From Chelydra serpentina (lineage: Eukaryota > Chordata > Testudines > Chelydridae): 64,000 nucleotides of DNA. The DNA lies in contig JBAIAC010000019.1 in the NCBI GenBank assembly GCA_037349315.1, positions 20,059,501-20,123,500 of the forward strand. Direction: 5' to 3'. This document shows, one piece after another, positions 10,333-20,892 of this stretch. Positions within the stretch are counted from its first letter, which is position 1; every line of letters begins with the position of its first letter. The notes beneath the pieces were generated by a model, which was given only the letters and a program-made list of their open reading frames with translations, did no database searches and was not told where the DNA came from. A program made the position numbers and the translations under genes.

Positions 10333-12180
10333 TCACTCCTGATGCCATTTTTGGAAGGTCACCAGTGGACAATGAGAGGTTGATCACTGCTGCGATTTAT
10401 GGGATAGCATTTAGGAGATAAAAAACAAGATCAGAGAGAATATGCTTGAGGAATGAGGTGCTGTCATCCTTTGAAAGGATGGTATCTGAGAGAGTGTCAA
10501 AGAGATTGGTGGGAATGTGCTTTGAGTTGAGGAGGAGGGTGTGGCAAATGAGGTGGTGCAGGTGAGAGAGGTGTGTTGGTGAAGACAGTATCTGTTGGAT
10601 TCAGGGATCCCTTGCACTTGGAGGTGAAGAGGAAGGTATGTAAAGTAGATATTGAAAACATTACAAATGTATTCTAATTGTCAGATGTTTCTATAAAATC
10701 AGTTGTTACTGAATCACCATTGAAGTTACTGAGCATTTAAATAGGCAGAGAGTGAGAAAAGCAAAGTCTAATTATATGTTTCATGCTATTTACAGTGGTT
10801 TCCAGGGGATTTTCTTTATTAAAAGTGCAATGCATCAAAAAGAATAAATCATACAATTTTGTTATTTACACATCAGTTTCTTCTCTCTACAGCTGACTGA
10901 CTTATTCTTCATTTTACTTCCTCTTTCCCACCCACTCAGAACTTTGATACTTCTGATAATTATATTCAGCTATCTATAGAGTATTTTATTCTACTTAGCT
11001 GATAAACAATTAGATCAGAAGAAAAACATAGCCCTGATAGAAAAAAATGTCAACCCCTCCACCCCAATATATTGGGAGCTGTTTAACATAGTTGTTTAAT
11101 AAGAGTAGAAAGAGTGCTTTGTAATTCTTATCCACCCCTCTTTGAAATGTTCAGATTAGTAATAAAAATATGACAGCATATATTTTCTTCATTTTTTTTT
11201 GCCTGCTGAAAGTGTAATGTAAGCAGATGGAGTTCCGACACTGCTTAGAACAGAGTCTACATACACTGTATGAATTCTACAATTCCTCACTTCCTGGGGC
11301 TTAGCTATATTTGTAACTTACACAGTAATGCACAAAAACCCTTCTGCCTAAACATTCTCCCCAAGCTTCCCTGTGCCTAGGGTTTCCTCTGCAGGACATC
11401 TCTGGTCCCATTCTCTCTGCCAAAAAGGGACTCCAACCTCTTTTATATTCTGTTTGGAGCCAGTATGGATGGATCATCCGCAGTTCCCACTGCACCTTCA
11501 TGCAGATTTCAAGCACATAACAGGGTGATTCATAAGAGGAGTCTACATCCCACTGCAGGACCTAGAGTCATCCTGTTGTATGTACCTCTGGCTCAGACCC
11601 CATCTCTTCATGTTGTGCTCTTTAAAAATGGTCAACGTGTTTATCTTAAAAATATAAAATTTTCTTGCTGATTCGTTTTTTATCCCCTTCACATTTTTGG
11701 GTGCATTTAGAACCAATTTGCCCCATCCTCACTCCAGATTATTTAGCACTTGATTTTCACATTTACAGTGCTCTGTGTCAATCCAAAATAACCAGACAGC
11801 TAATATTTACTCCATTTTCCCATTTACAAGAGTTGGAACCTAGCCCTATCTATATTACTCATATGAGCAAGTGTTGCTGGATCAGGCCAATTATTTATTA
11901 ATTTTGACTTCAAGGCCATGCTTCAATTTGGAAGTGGAGGAAGAAGGAACATCTTGGTCCGAATTCATCCCTGCCTAACTGTTGCAGTCAATGGAATTAG
12001 ACAACAGATACATTGGAACCCGCTATTTTCTGTGCCAATTAAAATATTACATGCGAGAGGGTGTAGGAAAAAAAAGGAATGAGAATGAGAGGGTTTCTCC
12101 CAATAATGGTTAGGTATGATCTTCCTGATCAGTACAGGCACAGTGTAGCCACGTGCTCAGCAAGCTTTACCAGTGTCTTT
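10333..12180. other. Unique non-coding stretch
   Basis: AT-rich unique sequence with no recognised repeat. The purine-rich run at about 10410-10620 gives a serine/threonine-rich open frame on the minus strand, which is a composition effect. Nothing else can be supported. Confidence 0.4.
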
Positions 12181-12386
12181 AGCTTTGACTTGCAACAACC
12201 CTGCCATTCCAGCATGGGCCTCTTTCCTGAGCAGACGCTGTCAGTCGTGCCAAATTGTATGATTGTTTTGTGATATGGATAAATGTGTACTAGGGACTAC
12301 ATTAAGGACACTAAACTCAATTTCCTTAAGACTTGAGCCAGCTTTTAATATCGCAGCTGTCCACAGGTGAAAGGTTAATGAGGACA
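12181..12386 (+). repeat. Diverged repeat, copy 1 of an unclassified pair
   Basis: This stretch aligns by eye, in the same orientation, with 19083-19276. Shared landmarks in order are a CTT...CAACA..CCCTGC word, a GGGC(A)GGCCTCT-like word, GTTTTGTGAT followed by ATAAAT, and GTGAAAGG-TAAT near the end. Spacing is conserved with small gaps. The copies are quite diverged, so the element is old. No terminal inverted repeats, tail or target-site duplication is apparent. Confidence 0.55.
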
Positions 12387-13140
12387 TAAGGAATTCCTGG
12401 ATGGGAAAGGGACACTTGGCCCAGCAAGCCTGTCCCCCTTCAAGTTTATTACAACACACCTCCCCGTATTGTCAATATAGCCTCCAACCCTGTCTGCCTA
12501 TGTAAACATGTCTAGCTGTCTCTTAAATTCATTAAATACTTTGTTTCACTCAGTGGTTTTATTTGACATAATGCCTACTATGCTGTGAATCAGATAGCTA
12601 TGCATGAATTTACTGTTTATTCTTAGATTCCTAATTTTTAATCTTATAGCCTGATTTTTTTAAACTCACCAGTGTCAGTATTTTTGTCTACAGTGTATTT
12701 GATGCTACGGCTTCAGCTTTCATTCTAATTATGACATGTTAATATCGAAGAGTTTAAGCTCAACCTTCACTTACATCAAATAGCTGTAAAATTTGGAAAC
12801 ATGGTGACTGGCTGAGATCTTGCCTCTCCTTGGGGCAAGAAAATTCTTCCCATGAAAATGTAATCAACATTTAAAAGTAGTGGAGAAGATCTGTCATATT
12901 ACTTGTGCAGTGACAATATCTGTTCTTTTGATTTGCATGGGGCTCCTCTGAAATGTTCATGACACTGTGTTTATACTGCAGCAATATCCACTAAAAATGG
13001 TGATGTTTGGCAGAGGAAACAGCATATTTTGAAGGTGAAATAAAACATTTAGAATCCAGATTGACATATTGTAAAGGCCTCCTAAACTCTAGAAATGCCT
13101 TTGAAAGCTGATTGAAGGGGGTAAGGGGAGAATAAGTCTT
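12387..13140. other. Unique non-coding stretch
   Basis: AT-rich sequence without recognised repeats, RNA genes or coding potential. Confidence 0.4.
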
Positions 13141-13146
13141 TCTCCT

Positions 13147-13225
13147 CTGATTTATACCAGTGTAAATCAGGAATAACTCCAAGAGAGTTGTATTGATTTA
13201 CAACTGGCATTAGAAACAGGCCTAT
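13147..13225. repeat. Degraded palindromic MITE of the GTGTAAAT type
   Basis: The piece reads ATTTATACCAGTGTAAATCA, then ATAACTCCAA, a spacer, then GATTTACAACTGGCAT and a GGCC end. It is a decayed copy of the family that pairs GTGTAAAT with ATTTACAC about a centre close to CTCCATTGACTTCAATGG. It has no coding content. Confidence 0.55.
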
Positions 13226-13787
13226 AGTTTATGAAAATGGACTATATCCCTTTAAATTTTCTACTAGGAAACTGGAGAGGTAATTAGCATACAGATGCCT
13301 CCCTCAAACTTTTTTTTTTTTTTAAACTTTTCTGCCTCACAACCCAAAGAGCAAAGTTAGGGGGTCGAGCAGATACTATGGAGATGAGCACAGTATAGAA
13401 ACACCATGGGGTGGGGGAACAAAAAACCCCACAAGCCACAAATAAACATGGAACATTGCGATTCTTTAAAGCCAACAATTAAAGCAACAGTGAGAAGTGA
13501 GCCTGAACTGAAGAAGGCAAAAGAAGTAGATTGAAACTGTGTGAGATGGAGGAAAGGTTTCAAGTTTCCAGTGGCCAAACGTGCGTTGAAATCCCAGGAA
13601 AACAATATGCTTATTATTGCGCCTGAAGCCTGGCTGTACCCACTTGTAGAGGAGAGAAGCTCATTCCTGTAGTGAGTAAGAGAGATTTTAATTTTAGAAA
13701 AAGAGAGAGTCACTGTTAATGTGAATTGCTTACAGGAAGATGTTCTGCATCCAAACAGGAAACAGGGAGGCCTTATTCAGTAACTAA
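13226..13787. other. Unique stretch with a T/A run
   Basis: A poly-T run with a short TTTAAA end lies near 13310-13325. The minus-strand open frame at 13357-13713 has no recognisable features and overlaps others. No gene is called. Confidence 0.4.
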
Positions 13788-14051
13788 GGCCAGGTTTACA
13801 CCCCAAAGTTAAGTTGGCTCAGCTATGAAAAATCCAAACCCTTGCCTGACATAGTTAAACCAACCTAACTCCCGGGGTAGATAGTGCTAGGTCGACAGAA
13901 GAATTCTTTCATCAACTAACTACTGCATCTAGGGAAAGTGAATTAACTATGACAATGGGAGAATCTCTCCCGTCACTGTAGTGAGTGGATACACAGAAGG
14001 GCTGCAATGGTGGAGGTGTGCTGCTGTAATGTTTCAAGTGTAGACTAGCCC
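13788..14051. mobile_element. Harbinger-like MITE with TAA duplication
   Basis: The 264-bp element starts GGCCAGGTTTACACC and ends CAAGTGTAGACTAGCCC, which are imperfect inverted repeats. The trinucleotide TAA flanks both sides (13785-13787 and 14052-14054). The interior has the alternating CTCCCG/CATCAACTAACT arms typical of a large turtle and crocodilian MITE group. A 3-bp TNA-type duplication fits the PIF/Harbinger superfamily. It is non-coding. Confidence 0.8.
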
Positions 14052-14054
14052 TAA

Positions 14055-14983
14055 AGTGATGGAGTAGGATGTGAGAGAGTTTGTCATACACCCAAGAAAA
14101 GAAAAAATCAGTTAGCTAGTACCAGACAGGTGGGAAAAAAACAATTTGGACAGAGTGGGGAAGTCATGGGTGTGCATTGAGCTCAGATGGCAAGACCCAG
14201 TTTGAAGTGTCTGTCTACTAAGAGGCATAGCAAATTTCCAGCTCAAATCAAGGATTTGCAGCTAGTAAAGGAAAAACCAGCAAAAGACACCAAAAGAAGT
14301 GATTTAACCTTTGTTTTTTCAATCCACCTTTGCTAGAGAACTTGTGATCCAAAGATGAATTGGAAATGCCCCTTCTGGATTGGGCAGGATTGTTCTAACA
14401 CTGCGCTCATGGGAGTGGGAGATGTAAAAGACATTTTTTGTGGCATTTGTTCAATTGCAAACACCTATAGTTTAAATCCTTGGATTTTAGTGAGATTTTG
14501 CATTCCTAGTCTAAAGGCAATGTTTTTGTGAACTGGGAAAAATGAAATAAAGTTAAGTAGGTGTAGTGATTACCACAGTATCAGAACACTTGACTTTGTG
14601 AGATTTCTTGTGTTAATATAAGGGAATCATTGATAAAAGGTGCATAATAGCAAGGGATTTTTTTTGGTCTAGGTACAAAAAAGTGCTTATGGGGCTAAAT
14701 TCTTCTAGTGTTGCTTATGGAAGATGACCCATTGAAATCAGCTAGCTATATTTTTAGACATGTCATTTGAAGCACTTGGGAGGCAACCTGGACCTGAAAA
14801 TGTGGGGGGAAATTGTCAGTAAGGCCAACACTTAATTGACACTAAATGTAATTTAAAATTAATTTAAATACCAAGAAAAAAGCACTCACTTCATCCTTGA
14901 TGAAACCAAGGCAACTTCATTGCAGTTACCCTGAAGGACAAATCAATCATTAAAGAATCCTTAGTGAAAGAAGATAGCCAACA
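14055..14983. other. Unique non-coding stretch
   Basis: No repeat or gene is recognised. The sequence is of mixed composition with short T runs. Confidence 0.4.
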
Positions 14984-15092
14984 GTCCAGATACTCATCTC
15001 AGTTACGCTGATGGAAAGCTGGAGTGACTCCATTCCGATCAATTGAGTTACTTCAGATTTGACTAGGTGAAGCTGCGATCAGGATCTGGCCC
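14984..15092. repeat. Palindromic MITE of the GTTACNCTGATG / GATCAGGATCTGG type
   Basis: The left end GTCCAGATACTCATCTCAGT pairs loosely with the right end GCTGCGATCAGGATCTGGCC. The centre carries GAGTGACTCCATT and GAGTTACTTCAGATTT, the usual inner arms of this palindrome family. It is degraded and no duplication is seen. Confidence 0.55.
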
Positions 15093-15240
15093 ACATTTCT
15101 GTAATAAGCTGAAACAAATGTCTACGTCCAGACCTGGAGGACTGAAATTCATATTTGAACCTTCCCAACTTTCAGGTTACTGAAGCTGAGGCCACTAGTG
15201 AGATGAGGAGTCAAATTTTGAAAAGTGCCTGTGTGACTCA

Positions 15241-15415
15241 GGGCTAGATTTTTAAAGGCATTCAAGCCTCTTAAGATGCAAATAGGCACCTTGTGGGGTT
15301 TTCAAATGCTGCAATGGGAGTTAGATGCCTAAACTGATTAGGCACATTTGAAAATCCCACATGGTTGCCCATCTGCACCTTCAGCACCTAAATACCTTTG
15401 AAAATCCTAGGAGCC
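15241..15415. mobile_element. Palindromic DNA element A of a three-element cluster
   Basis: About 65-bp arms face each other. The left arm begins GGGCTAGATTTTTAAAGGCA and ends near GGGGTTTTCAAATG. The right arm begins CATTTGAAAATCCCACATGG and ends near CTTTGAAAATCCTAGGAGCC. The arms carry repeated TAGGCACC-like words. No clear duplication remains. It is a non-coding element of the same style as its neighbours at 15450 and 15971. Confidence 0.75.
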
Positions 15416-15449
15416 AACGTCCCATTTTCTAAAGAGAATTAGGCACTTA

Positions 15450-15915
15450 GGGCTAGATTCACAAGGCAGACTTAGGCATTGCAGCATTCAGTGTTGCAAG
15501 GCCTAACTTTTAGGTGCCCAGTTGCCTAAGCAGAATTCACAATCCTGAATCTCCCTATACGGTTCATATGGGGACAGTTAGGTGCCTAAAAAAGGGATAC
15601 ATAGAAACCAGCAAGCTGAGCTGCGGATGCCTAGGCCAGCTAATAGGAACTGCTGAGAAGGGTTCATCTCCCCATCTTTTGTGTGGTGATAGGCATGCTC
15701 TGATCACACCTACCAGCTGCGGCCCTGCTGGGGGGATAGGTGGGGCAGTTAGGTGCTGGGCAGCTCGATGCAATTAGGACTTAGGTGGCTCTTTGCGGGC
15801 CCAGTACCAGAACTGTAGGGGACTCTAGGTGCCTACATTGGTGCCTAAATGTTGGATTTAGGCACCTAAAGTGGTAGTTAGGTAGCTACCTAAGTCCCCC
15901 TCATGAATCTAGCCT
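15450..15915. mobile_element. Palindromic DNA element B with TTA duplication
   Basis: The left end GGGCTAGATTCACAAGG matches the right end GAATCTAGCCT as an inverted repeat with one terminal mismatch. The trinucleotide TTA flanks it on both sides (15447-15449 and 15916-15918). A TTA (TWA-type) duplication fits PIF/Harbinger elements. The interior is rich in TTAGGTGCCTA words and moderately GC-rich. The overlapping open frames at 15514-15777 on both strands are internal to the element and have no transposase features. Confidence 0.75.
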
Positions 15916-15970
15916 TTAGGAAGCTAAGTTTCATTGAAAGTTAATGGGACTTTGGCTCTTAAGTTACCCT

Positions 15971-16221
15971 GGCCCAGATATTTAAAGGTAGCTAGGCATT
16001 TCTGTGCTCAGTAGTGCAACACCTAACTGATTTAGGAGCTTAAATTCATTTTCAAAAGTGATTTGGGACTTAGGAGCCTACGTCTCATCAACAGGCAATG
16101 AGATTTTGGTTCCTAAGTGCCTAAATCCCTTTTGGAAAAAAAAGAAACGTAAGCCCCTAAATCAGTTAGACATTGCAACGGTGAGCACAGAAATGCCTAA
16201 ACACCTTTAACAGTCTGGGCC
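15971..16221. mobile_element. Palindromic DNA element C
   Basis: Arms of about 65 bp are clear. The left side begins GGCCCAGATATTTAAAGG and continues with CTAGGCATTTCTGTGCTCA and CTAACTGATTTAGG. The right side contains CTAAATCAGTTAG and GAGCACAGAAATGCCTA and ends CTTTAACAGTCTGGGCC. No matching flanking duplication is obvious. It has the same modular style as the elements at 15241 and 15450. Confidence 0.78.
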
Positions 16222-17080
16222 TTTTTTGAAATTTTTACATATGGGCTAACCAGCTCTTTGTACTGATAGAGCTGAGCTGTGGAAACTGATTCCAAACTTG
16301 AATCTAGATCTGAGACTTAAGATTTCTGTTTGTATTAAGCTATTTTGGACAGATTGGTATGTATCATAGCAGAAAGTGATTGGTAGAGGTTCAAAACTAC
16401 ATGGTAGTTGGATTAAAAGGAAAAATGATTAGCATGTTTCTCTGACCACTAGAGCAGTTACAACAGCATATAGTAACTAACTCTGGGATAAAATATACTG
16501 GGGAGTTCACTTGGCCTAAGATTTGCCTACTTGGATGTAAGAAAAATGAAGGATCTTTTAAGGTCAGGAAAAGCTATGCAGCTCAATGTGCTGGATCTTG
16601 CTTACTAATCTGAATCACACCTTCTCAGGCTTTCACTGTAACCCTAAATTCTTGATACAGCTCTTGTTTCATATATCTGACTTGGTCCATAACTTTTTCA
16701 AATGGGGAGGACTTCAGAATTTTAGGGCCACTTTGTTTTTTAAGTTCTTTCAATCTTCTGTACCAGTCCAGTTAAAGGAAAGATTTCCCCTCTCTTTTCT
16801 GTTGCTTCTCTTCCTTTTCCCCCCTTAGTTGGTTTCTCATACCTCCCTTGCCCCTCCCTCTTGCATTTCCCTGTTGGTATCAGTGCCTTGGTCTCTGCCC
16901 TTTTTACAACAATCCCCCCTTTTGCCCCTTATTTCAGCATCGCTCCCTCTTTGTTTCAGTCTCCCTTAGTGACTGCTGCTGAGGAAAATATTTACTTTCC
17001 TTGATCAGGTCAAGGCTGCAGCACAGCAGCATGTTCCTGGCGATGCTGGTGGTACATTTTGACAGTGATTTGGATCTTTA
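16222..17080. other. Non-coding stretch, pyrimidine-rich in part
   Basis: The part at about 16780-16990 is pyrimidine-rich (long CT tracts). The rest is unique AT-rich sequence. The LINE relic that follows on the minus strand may extend into the right edge, but its reading frame is not recognisable here. Confidence 0.4.
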
Positions 17081-17550
17081 GTGGTGTTAAACAGTTGTTG
17101 CTAGCACCCTTGTAATTTTGATGTCCTCAGCAAATTTTGATATCTTTCCTTTGATATGCCGATGTTACTCCTTTACATAGATTAGAAACAAGTCCCTATC
17201 CTGACCAAAGCAGTATCCTGCATCGACTGGTTATCTCTGAGTCATTCAGTTATTGCTGTTTTGAGTTCATTAAACTTTGTTATCCTTTATGCAATGAGTC
17301 TCTACCTTGCTGGTAATCTCCAATGTAGGATTTTATCAAATGCTCTTTTGAAAGTCTAAGCATATTGTATATCATCTAGAACATTTTCCTTGTCTACCTT
17401 GGCAGGGATATCTTTGAAGAATTCCAACAAATTATTTGAGCAAGACTTCCTGCTCATAAATCCACACTGGCTGATTCTACTCAAATTAGGCTTTTCAGTG
17501 TGTTTCCTCATTAAATCCTGTAAAACTGTTCCCAGCATTTTCTTCATGCC
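17080..17550 (-). mobile_element. CR1/L2-type LINE reverse transcriptase relic
   Basis: Read from 17547 leftwards, the minus strand gives KKMLGTVLQDLMRKH, then SQCGFMSRKSCSNNLLEFF, then a D-I-P-A-K-V-D-K-E segment. After a stop and a frame break comes FKRAFDKILHWRL. Further on, in another frame, SKFAEDIK lies near 17105-17150. In this LINE group these correspond to the GKxLE motif, the QHGFxxGKSCxTNLxEFF block, the DFxKAFDxVPH block and the catalytic FADD (here FAED) block. Order and direction are right, but there are stops, frame changes and an internal deletion, and one catalytic aspartate is changed. It is an inactive fossil fragment. Confidence 0.8.
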
Positions 17551-17703
17551 TGTGAATTATGCTATAATCATTTGTTTATATTCTACTCTTTTAAAAATGT
17601 ACCTATTATATATATAGCCAAGCTTTTTAAGTACTGGAGAATATTCCAACTTCCAAACTGGATACATTAGAAATAGACAATGCAATAGACCCTTCTAGAG
17701 ATA

Positions 17704-17779
17704 GATCCTTAGCTGAAGTAAATTGGTGTAGCTTTATTGATTTCAATGGAGCTACATTAATTTACACATGTTGAGGATC
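17704..17779. repeat. Palindromic MITE, GATCCTTAGCTG type
   Basis: The 76-bp palindrome has ends GATCCTTAGCTGAAGTAAAT and ATTTACACATGTTGAGGATC. Its centre is GATTTCAATGGAGC. The arms are imperfect but clearly paired. It belongs with the many small palindromes in the window that share a TTGACTTCAATGG-like middle. Confidence 0.75.
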
Positions 17780-18160
17780 TGACCCCTCTGGTGTTATGTT
17801 TGCCATATTCTAGTCCCAAGTAATCAGACCTGTCATCAGAGACCTTCTAAAACATTTGTGAAGATATTACTAATGTTTGTCCTCATTTCCTATCTGAAAT
17901 TTCAAACTTGTATTTTTACTCACTGTTGTCAGAATGACCCTTGGTAGCTTTGAATCTGAAGTTATTTCCTTTCCAAGTTTCTGTCCACGCACCCGTACAA
18001 CGGTTTGCAGGGAGATTGTTGTGCCATATGGACAGACCAGGCAATTGCCTAGTGTAACAAATGTTCAGTGGATGTTAAATGTATGCCTAAGTTTAAGGCT
18101 GGACAGAGAGGATGGAAGATATTTTCTAGTTTGATAAGTAAGTAATGAAAATTATTATTT
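17780..18160. other. Unique non-coding stretch
   Basis: Nothing recognised; mixed AT-rich sequence. Confidence 0.4.
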
Positions 18161-18635
18161 GAGCTGGCTGGAAAATGGGTCCCTGCCCCATAGTAAATTT
18201 TGACTTTTTGGCAAAAAAATCTCCCCTACAGCCACCCTCCCGCCAAAAAAAGTTAGGCCAAATGTGCCTCATAGGAATTTCAGTTTGAGTGTTTTATGCC
18301 CCCTGCCCACTTTCCTCTATGGGCTGGGCTCCCAAAATCTGCCATTATGTACCATAGTCTTCCCTTTTGCTGAGCCACCTTGATGCATCATGGGCAATAT
18401 AGTTTAGCTTGAGAACCTGGCCTGTAAAGAAGAACTAGGGCATGAAGCATCGGAACTAACATTTCCATGAGGCATTGTCCTGAAAATTCCAAATCAAACA
18501 TTTCATCAGAAAATTGAAAACTTTTAGTTTTTCAGGTTTTCAACAAAAGGTCAGAATTTTCCATGGGAAGCAGAAGTCAAAAACTCACTTTCCCACCAAA
18601 ATACGAGTTTTGATGGAAAATGTCCAACCAAGCCT
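18161..18635. mobile_element. hAT-like non-autonomous element
   Basis: The ends GAGCTGGCTGGAAAATGG (left) and GGAAAATGTCCAACCAAGCC (right) form an imperfect inverted repeat of the AGAGCTGGTNGAAAAT kind, also seen at 8730 and 24139. The interior of about 430 bp includes many GAAAATT and TTTTCAGG words near the right end. No matching 8-bp duplication is recognisable, so the superfamily is inferred from the ends alone. The open frame at 18514-18699 lies inside it and is not a gene. Confidence 0.65.
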
Positions 18636-19082
18636 AGCAATGATACTTTTCCAAGCTGTGCTCACTCATGATACCGTAATGAGATACCATTCACAATAGA
18701 TAGTGCATGTCTGGATACAGGATTCAGGGTTGAATGAGATCATCCCACTTTTTAATTTTGTTGTCATTTAAACTGTCATAATTGGGCTCAGAGCTGACAC
18801 CCCTTTACATAAGGTTTGTTTCACACATCTTACAGAGTTATTATTTCAGGCTGATGGAAGACTCACATAGAGTGAGTGCTGCTGTTTAACCTTCAAAATG
18901 TGATCTGAGGGTATCTTCACAACCATAATAGCTAGAGAAAAACAGTCTGGAACAGGCGATGGCAGCCTCCAGAAAAAAGTATCAGTTCATTAAGCCATGG
19001 TGAGCCACCTCATTCAACCCTCAACCCTGTCTAGTGCACCCATTCTAGTGCAGATTTCCCTCATATAACTTCATATATTTTA
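18636..19082. other. Unique non-coding stretch
   Basis: No repeat or gene recognised. Confidence 0.4.
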
Positions 19083-19276
19083 ATCTTGATCTTCAACATC
19101 CCTGCTATCCCAGGGCAGGCCTTCTCTTGGCCAGAGATTCTAAAATATTTCCAGTTGTGAAAGTTTTGTGATGTGCATAAATAAAGGCTAGGTTGAACTG
19201 ATCATATTTAGTTCTCGCCCATATGTTAAAAAGCAGATTGGATTTCAGGTGTTCAGCTGTGAAAGGCTAATCCACC
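19083..19276 (+). repeat. Diverged repeat, copy 2 of an unclassified pair
   Basis: This is the partner of 12181-12386 in the same orientation, with the same ordered landmarks: CTTCAACATCCCTGC, CAGGGCAGGCC, GTTTTGTGATGTG followed by ATAAAT, and GTGAAAGGCTAAT. Its right edge lies about 40 bases before a minus-strand SINE. Confidence 0.55.
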
Positions 19277-19316
19277 AAGGCACTGAGCCACTTACAGTAA
19301 CCACAGACGTGTCCGA

Positions 19317-19575
19317 TGATGGTAATAATAATGCTTGGAGTCTGTAGCATCCAAACATCGCAAAGCACTTTATCAGCATTAATGAATTCAGACTGACAAC
19401 ATCCCTGTCAGGTGGGTATTATTATCTCAGTTTTACAAAAGAGGAAAAGTGAAGCTCAGAGAGGTTAAGTGAATTGCTCCAGGTCACCTAGCACATCAGT
19501 GTCCAAGATGAGAACAGAACCCCAATCTCATCACTCCCAGTTATAGGGGTTAGCTACCAGGCTATACTTGTCTCC
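19317..19575 (-). mobile_element. tRNA-headed SINE with MIR-like core (tail type A)
   Basis: Read on the minus strand, a degraded tRNA-like head comes first. The core then gives GGTGACCTGGAGCAATTCAC, TTAACCTCTCTGAG and a TTTGTAAAACTGAGATAATA word, matching the MIR/CORE-SINE pattern of GTGACCTTGGGCAAGTCAC, CTCTGAGCCTCAG and TGTAAAATGGGGATAATA. The 3' end has AAAGTGCTTTGCGATGTTTG and an ATT-rich tail. It is close to full length and non-coding. Confidence 0.8.
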
Positions 19576-20622
19576 TTTTGTAGACTGATTTACCTATCCT
19601 TTGCCATGTCAGGAACTATAATGAGAAATCATGCCTGTGAAAGATAAGGGCCTGGTTTTTCATTCTTTTTGCATGTGTAACTACTGCTGAAATCAATTGC
19701 ATGGGAAAAAGCTGCAGGATCAGAATAGCCATTAAACAATTCTGTTCTCCCCGATTCACTTTCACCGGATCCTCACTATCATTTGTTAGTGGGCCAATTT
19801 TTTTTTTTTTGCCCTGAAAATTCCATTACTATTAGTGGAGATATTCTCTTAAACTCAATATTCAGAATTTCTTTGTGTTTTTATAATGGCCTTTTTGACC
19901 TGAATCTGTTTACTTTGTAATTATCCCTTTCCTTTTCTTTACTAGAATATTTTCTAACTGATTTATCTCTTAACCATATGCAGATTTGTATCACTCAGTA
20001 GTAGTTACGTACTCCCCAATACCATCTTTAAAAAATAAAATCATTACATATAGCTTATTTCAAAGTACTAGGTCCTGTGTAATCCTGTTGGTTCCTCAGT
20101 AAACTAAGAGCACTTCTCTGGAAACACGTCCCTTTTGCTTCTATGTAATTATTATCCCAACCAATATCTGTGTAATTCAATTAATCCATTATCAAATTCT
20201 GGCCTTTCTTATCAGCAATTTTGTTGTTCTAATCCACCCTAATTTCTCTGCAAGTCTAAAGCAACATCAAAAAGCACCAGATCACTTTTACTTGTCGTAA
20301 ATCCTATCTAAGCAGTATTTGTCATCTTACCCAAAATACTTGATGCCAGATTTTATGGCCTTTAGTTGAGCAAAACTCTCATTGAAGGTAGTTAGCGTTT
20401 GATCACGCTATTCTTTGTTTTTGAATATGACTGTCCCTCTTACTTTGTTCATTGCTTGAGTAATCACTTTACACATAGGTATTTCAAATTGCCATTCCCT
20501 TTCTTGATTTTTCCCTCTATCTCCATCTAATGAATATTAGAGATGGGGCAGGAGCCAATCCTCTGGTCTACACACACCTGAACTTCAGAGAAGTTTGAAT
20601 AGTTCCTGAACTTCAGGACTCA
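19576..20622. other. Unique AT-rich stretch
   Basis: Includes a T run near 19799-19811. The words around 19660-19720 hint at a decayed palindromic element, but not clearly enough to call. No gene. Confidence 0.35.
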
Positions 20623-20892
20623 GCGCAGGTCTACATTACTGGCTAAGTCGATCTAACTTATGTCTAACTTATGTGTGAAAAAGCCCCCCCCCCGAGCGGC
20701 ACAAGTTTCACGCTGTTCACACCAGCGCTATACTGACAGGAGATGCTCTCCCCTGACATAGCTTACACTTCTCGATGAGGTGGAGTAATTATGCTGGTGG
20801 GAGAGCGCTATCCCATCGACACAGTGAGTCCTCATCAGATATGCTACAGCACCGCAGCTTCGCCGATGTACGGCTGTAGTGTAGAATTGCCC
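20623..20892. mobile_element. Harbinger-like MITE, relative of 13788-14051
   Basis: The 270-bp element starts GCGCAGGTCTACATTACTGG and ends GTAGTGTAGAATTGCCC as inverted repeats. The flanks are TCA on the left and TAA on the right, an imperfect TNA pair. The interior holds paired GGAGATGCTCTCCC and GGGAGAGCGCTATCCC blocks and a CpG-rich right part, making it the freshest-looking sequence nearby. It has no transposase. Confidence 0.75.

Noticed and set aside
15514..15777. Open frames on both strands inside a palindromic element
   Set aside because: Mirror-image frames arise from the element's repeated TAGGTGCCTA words.
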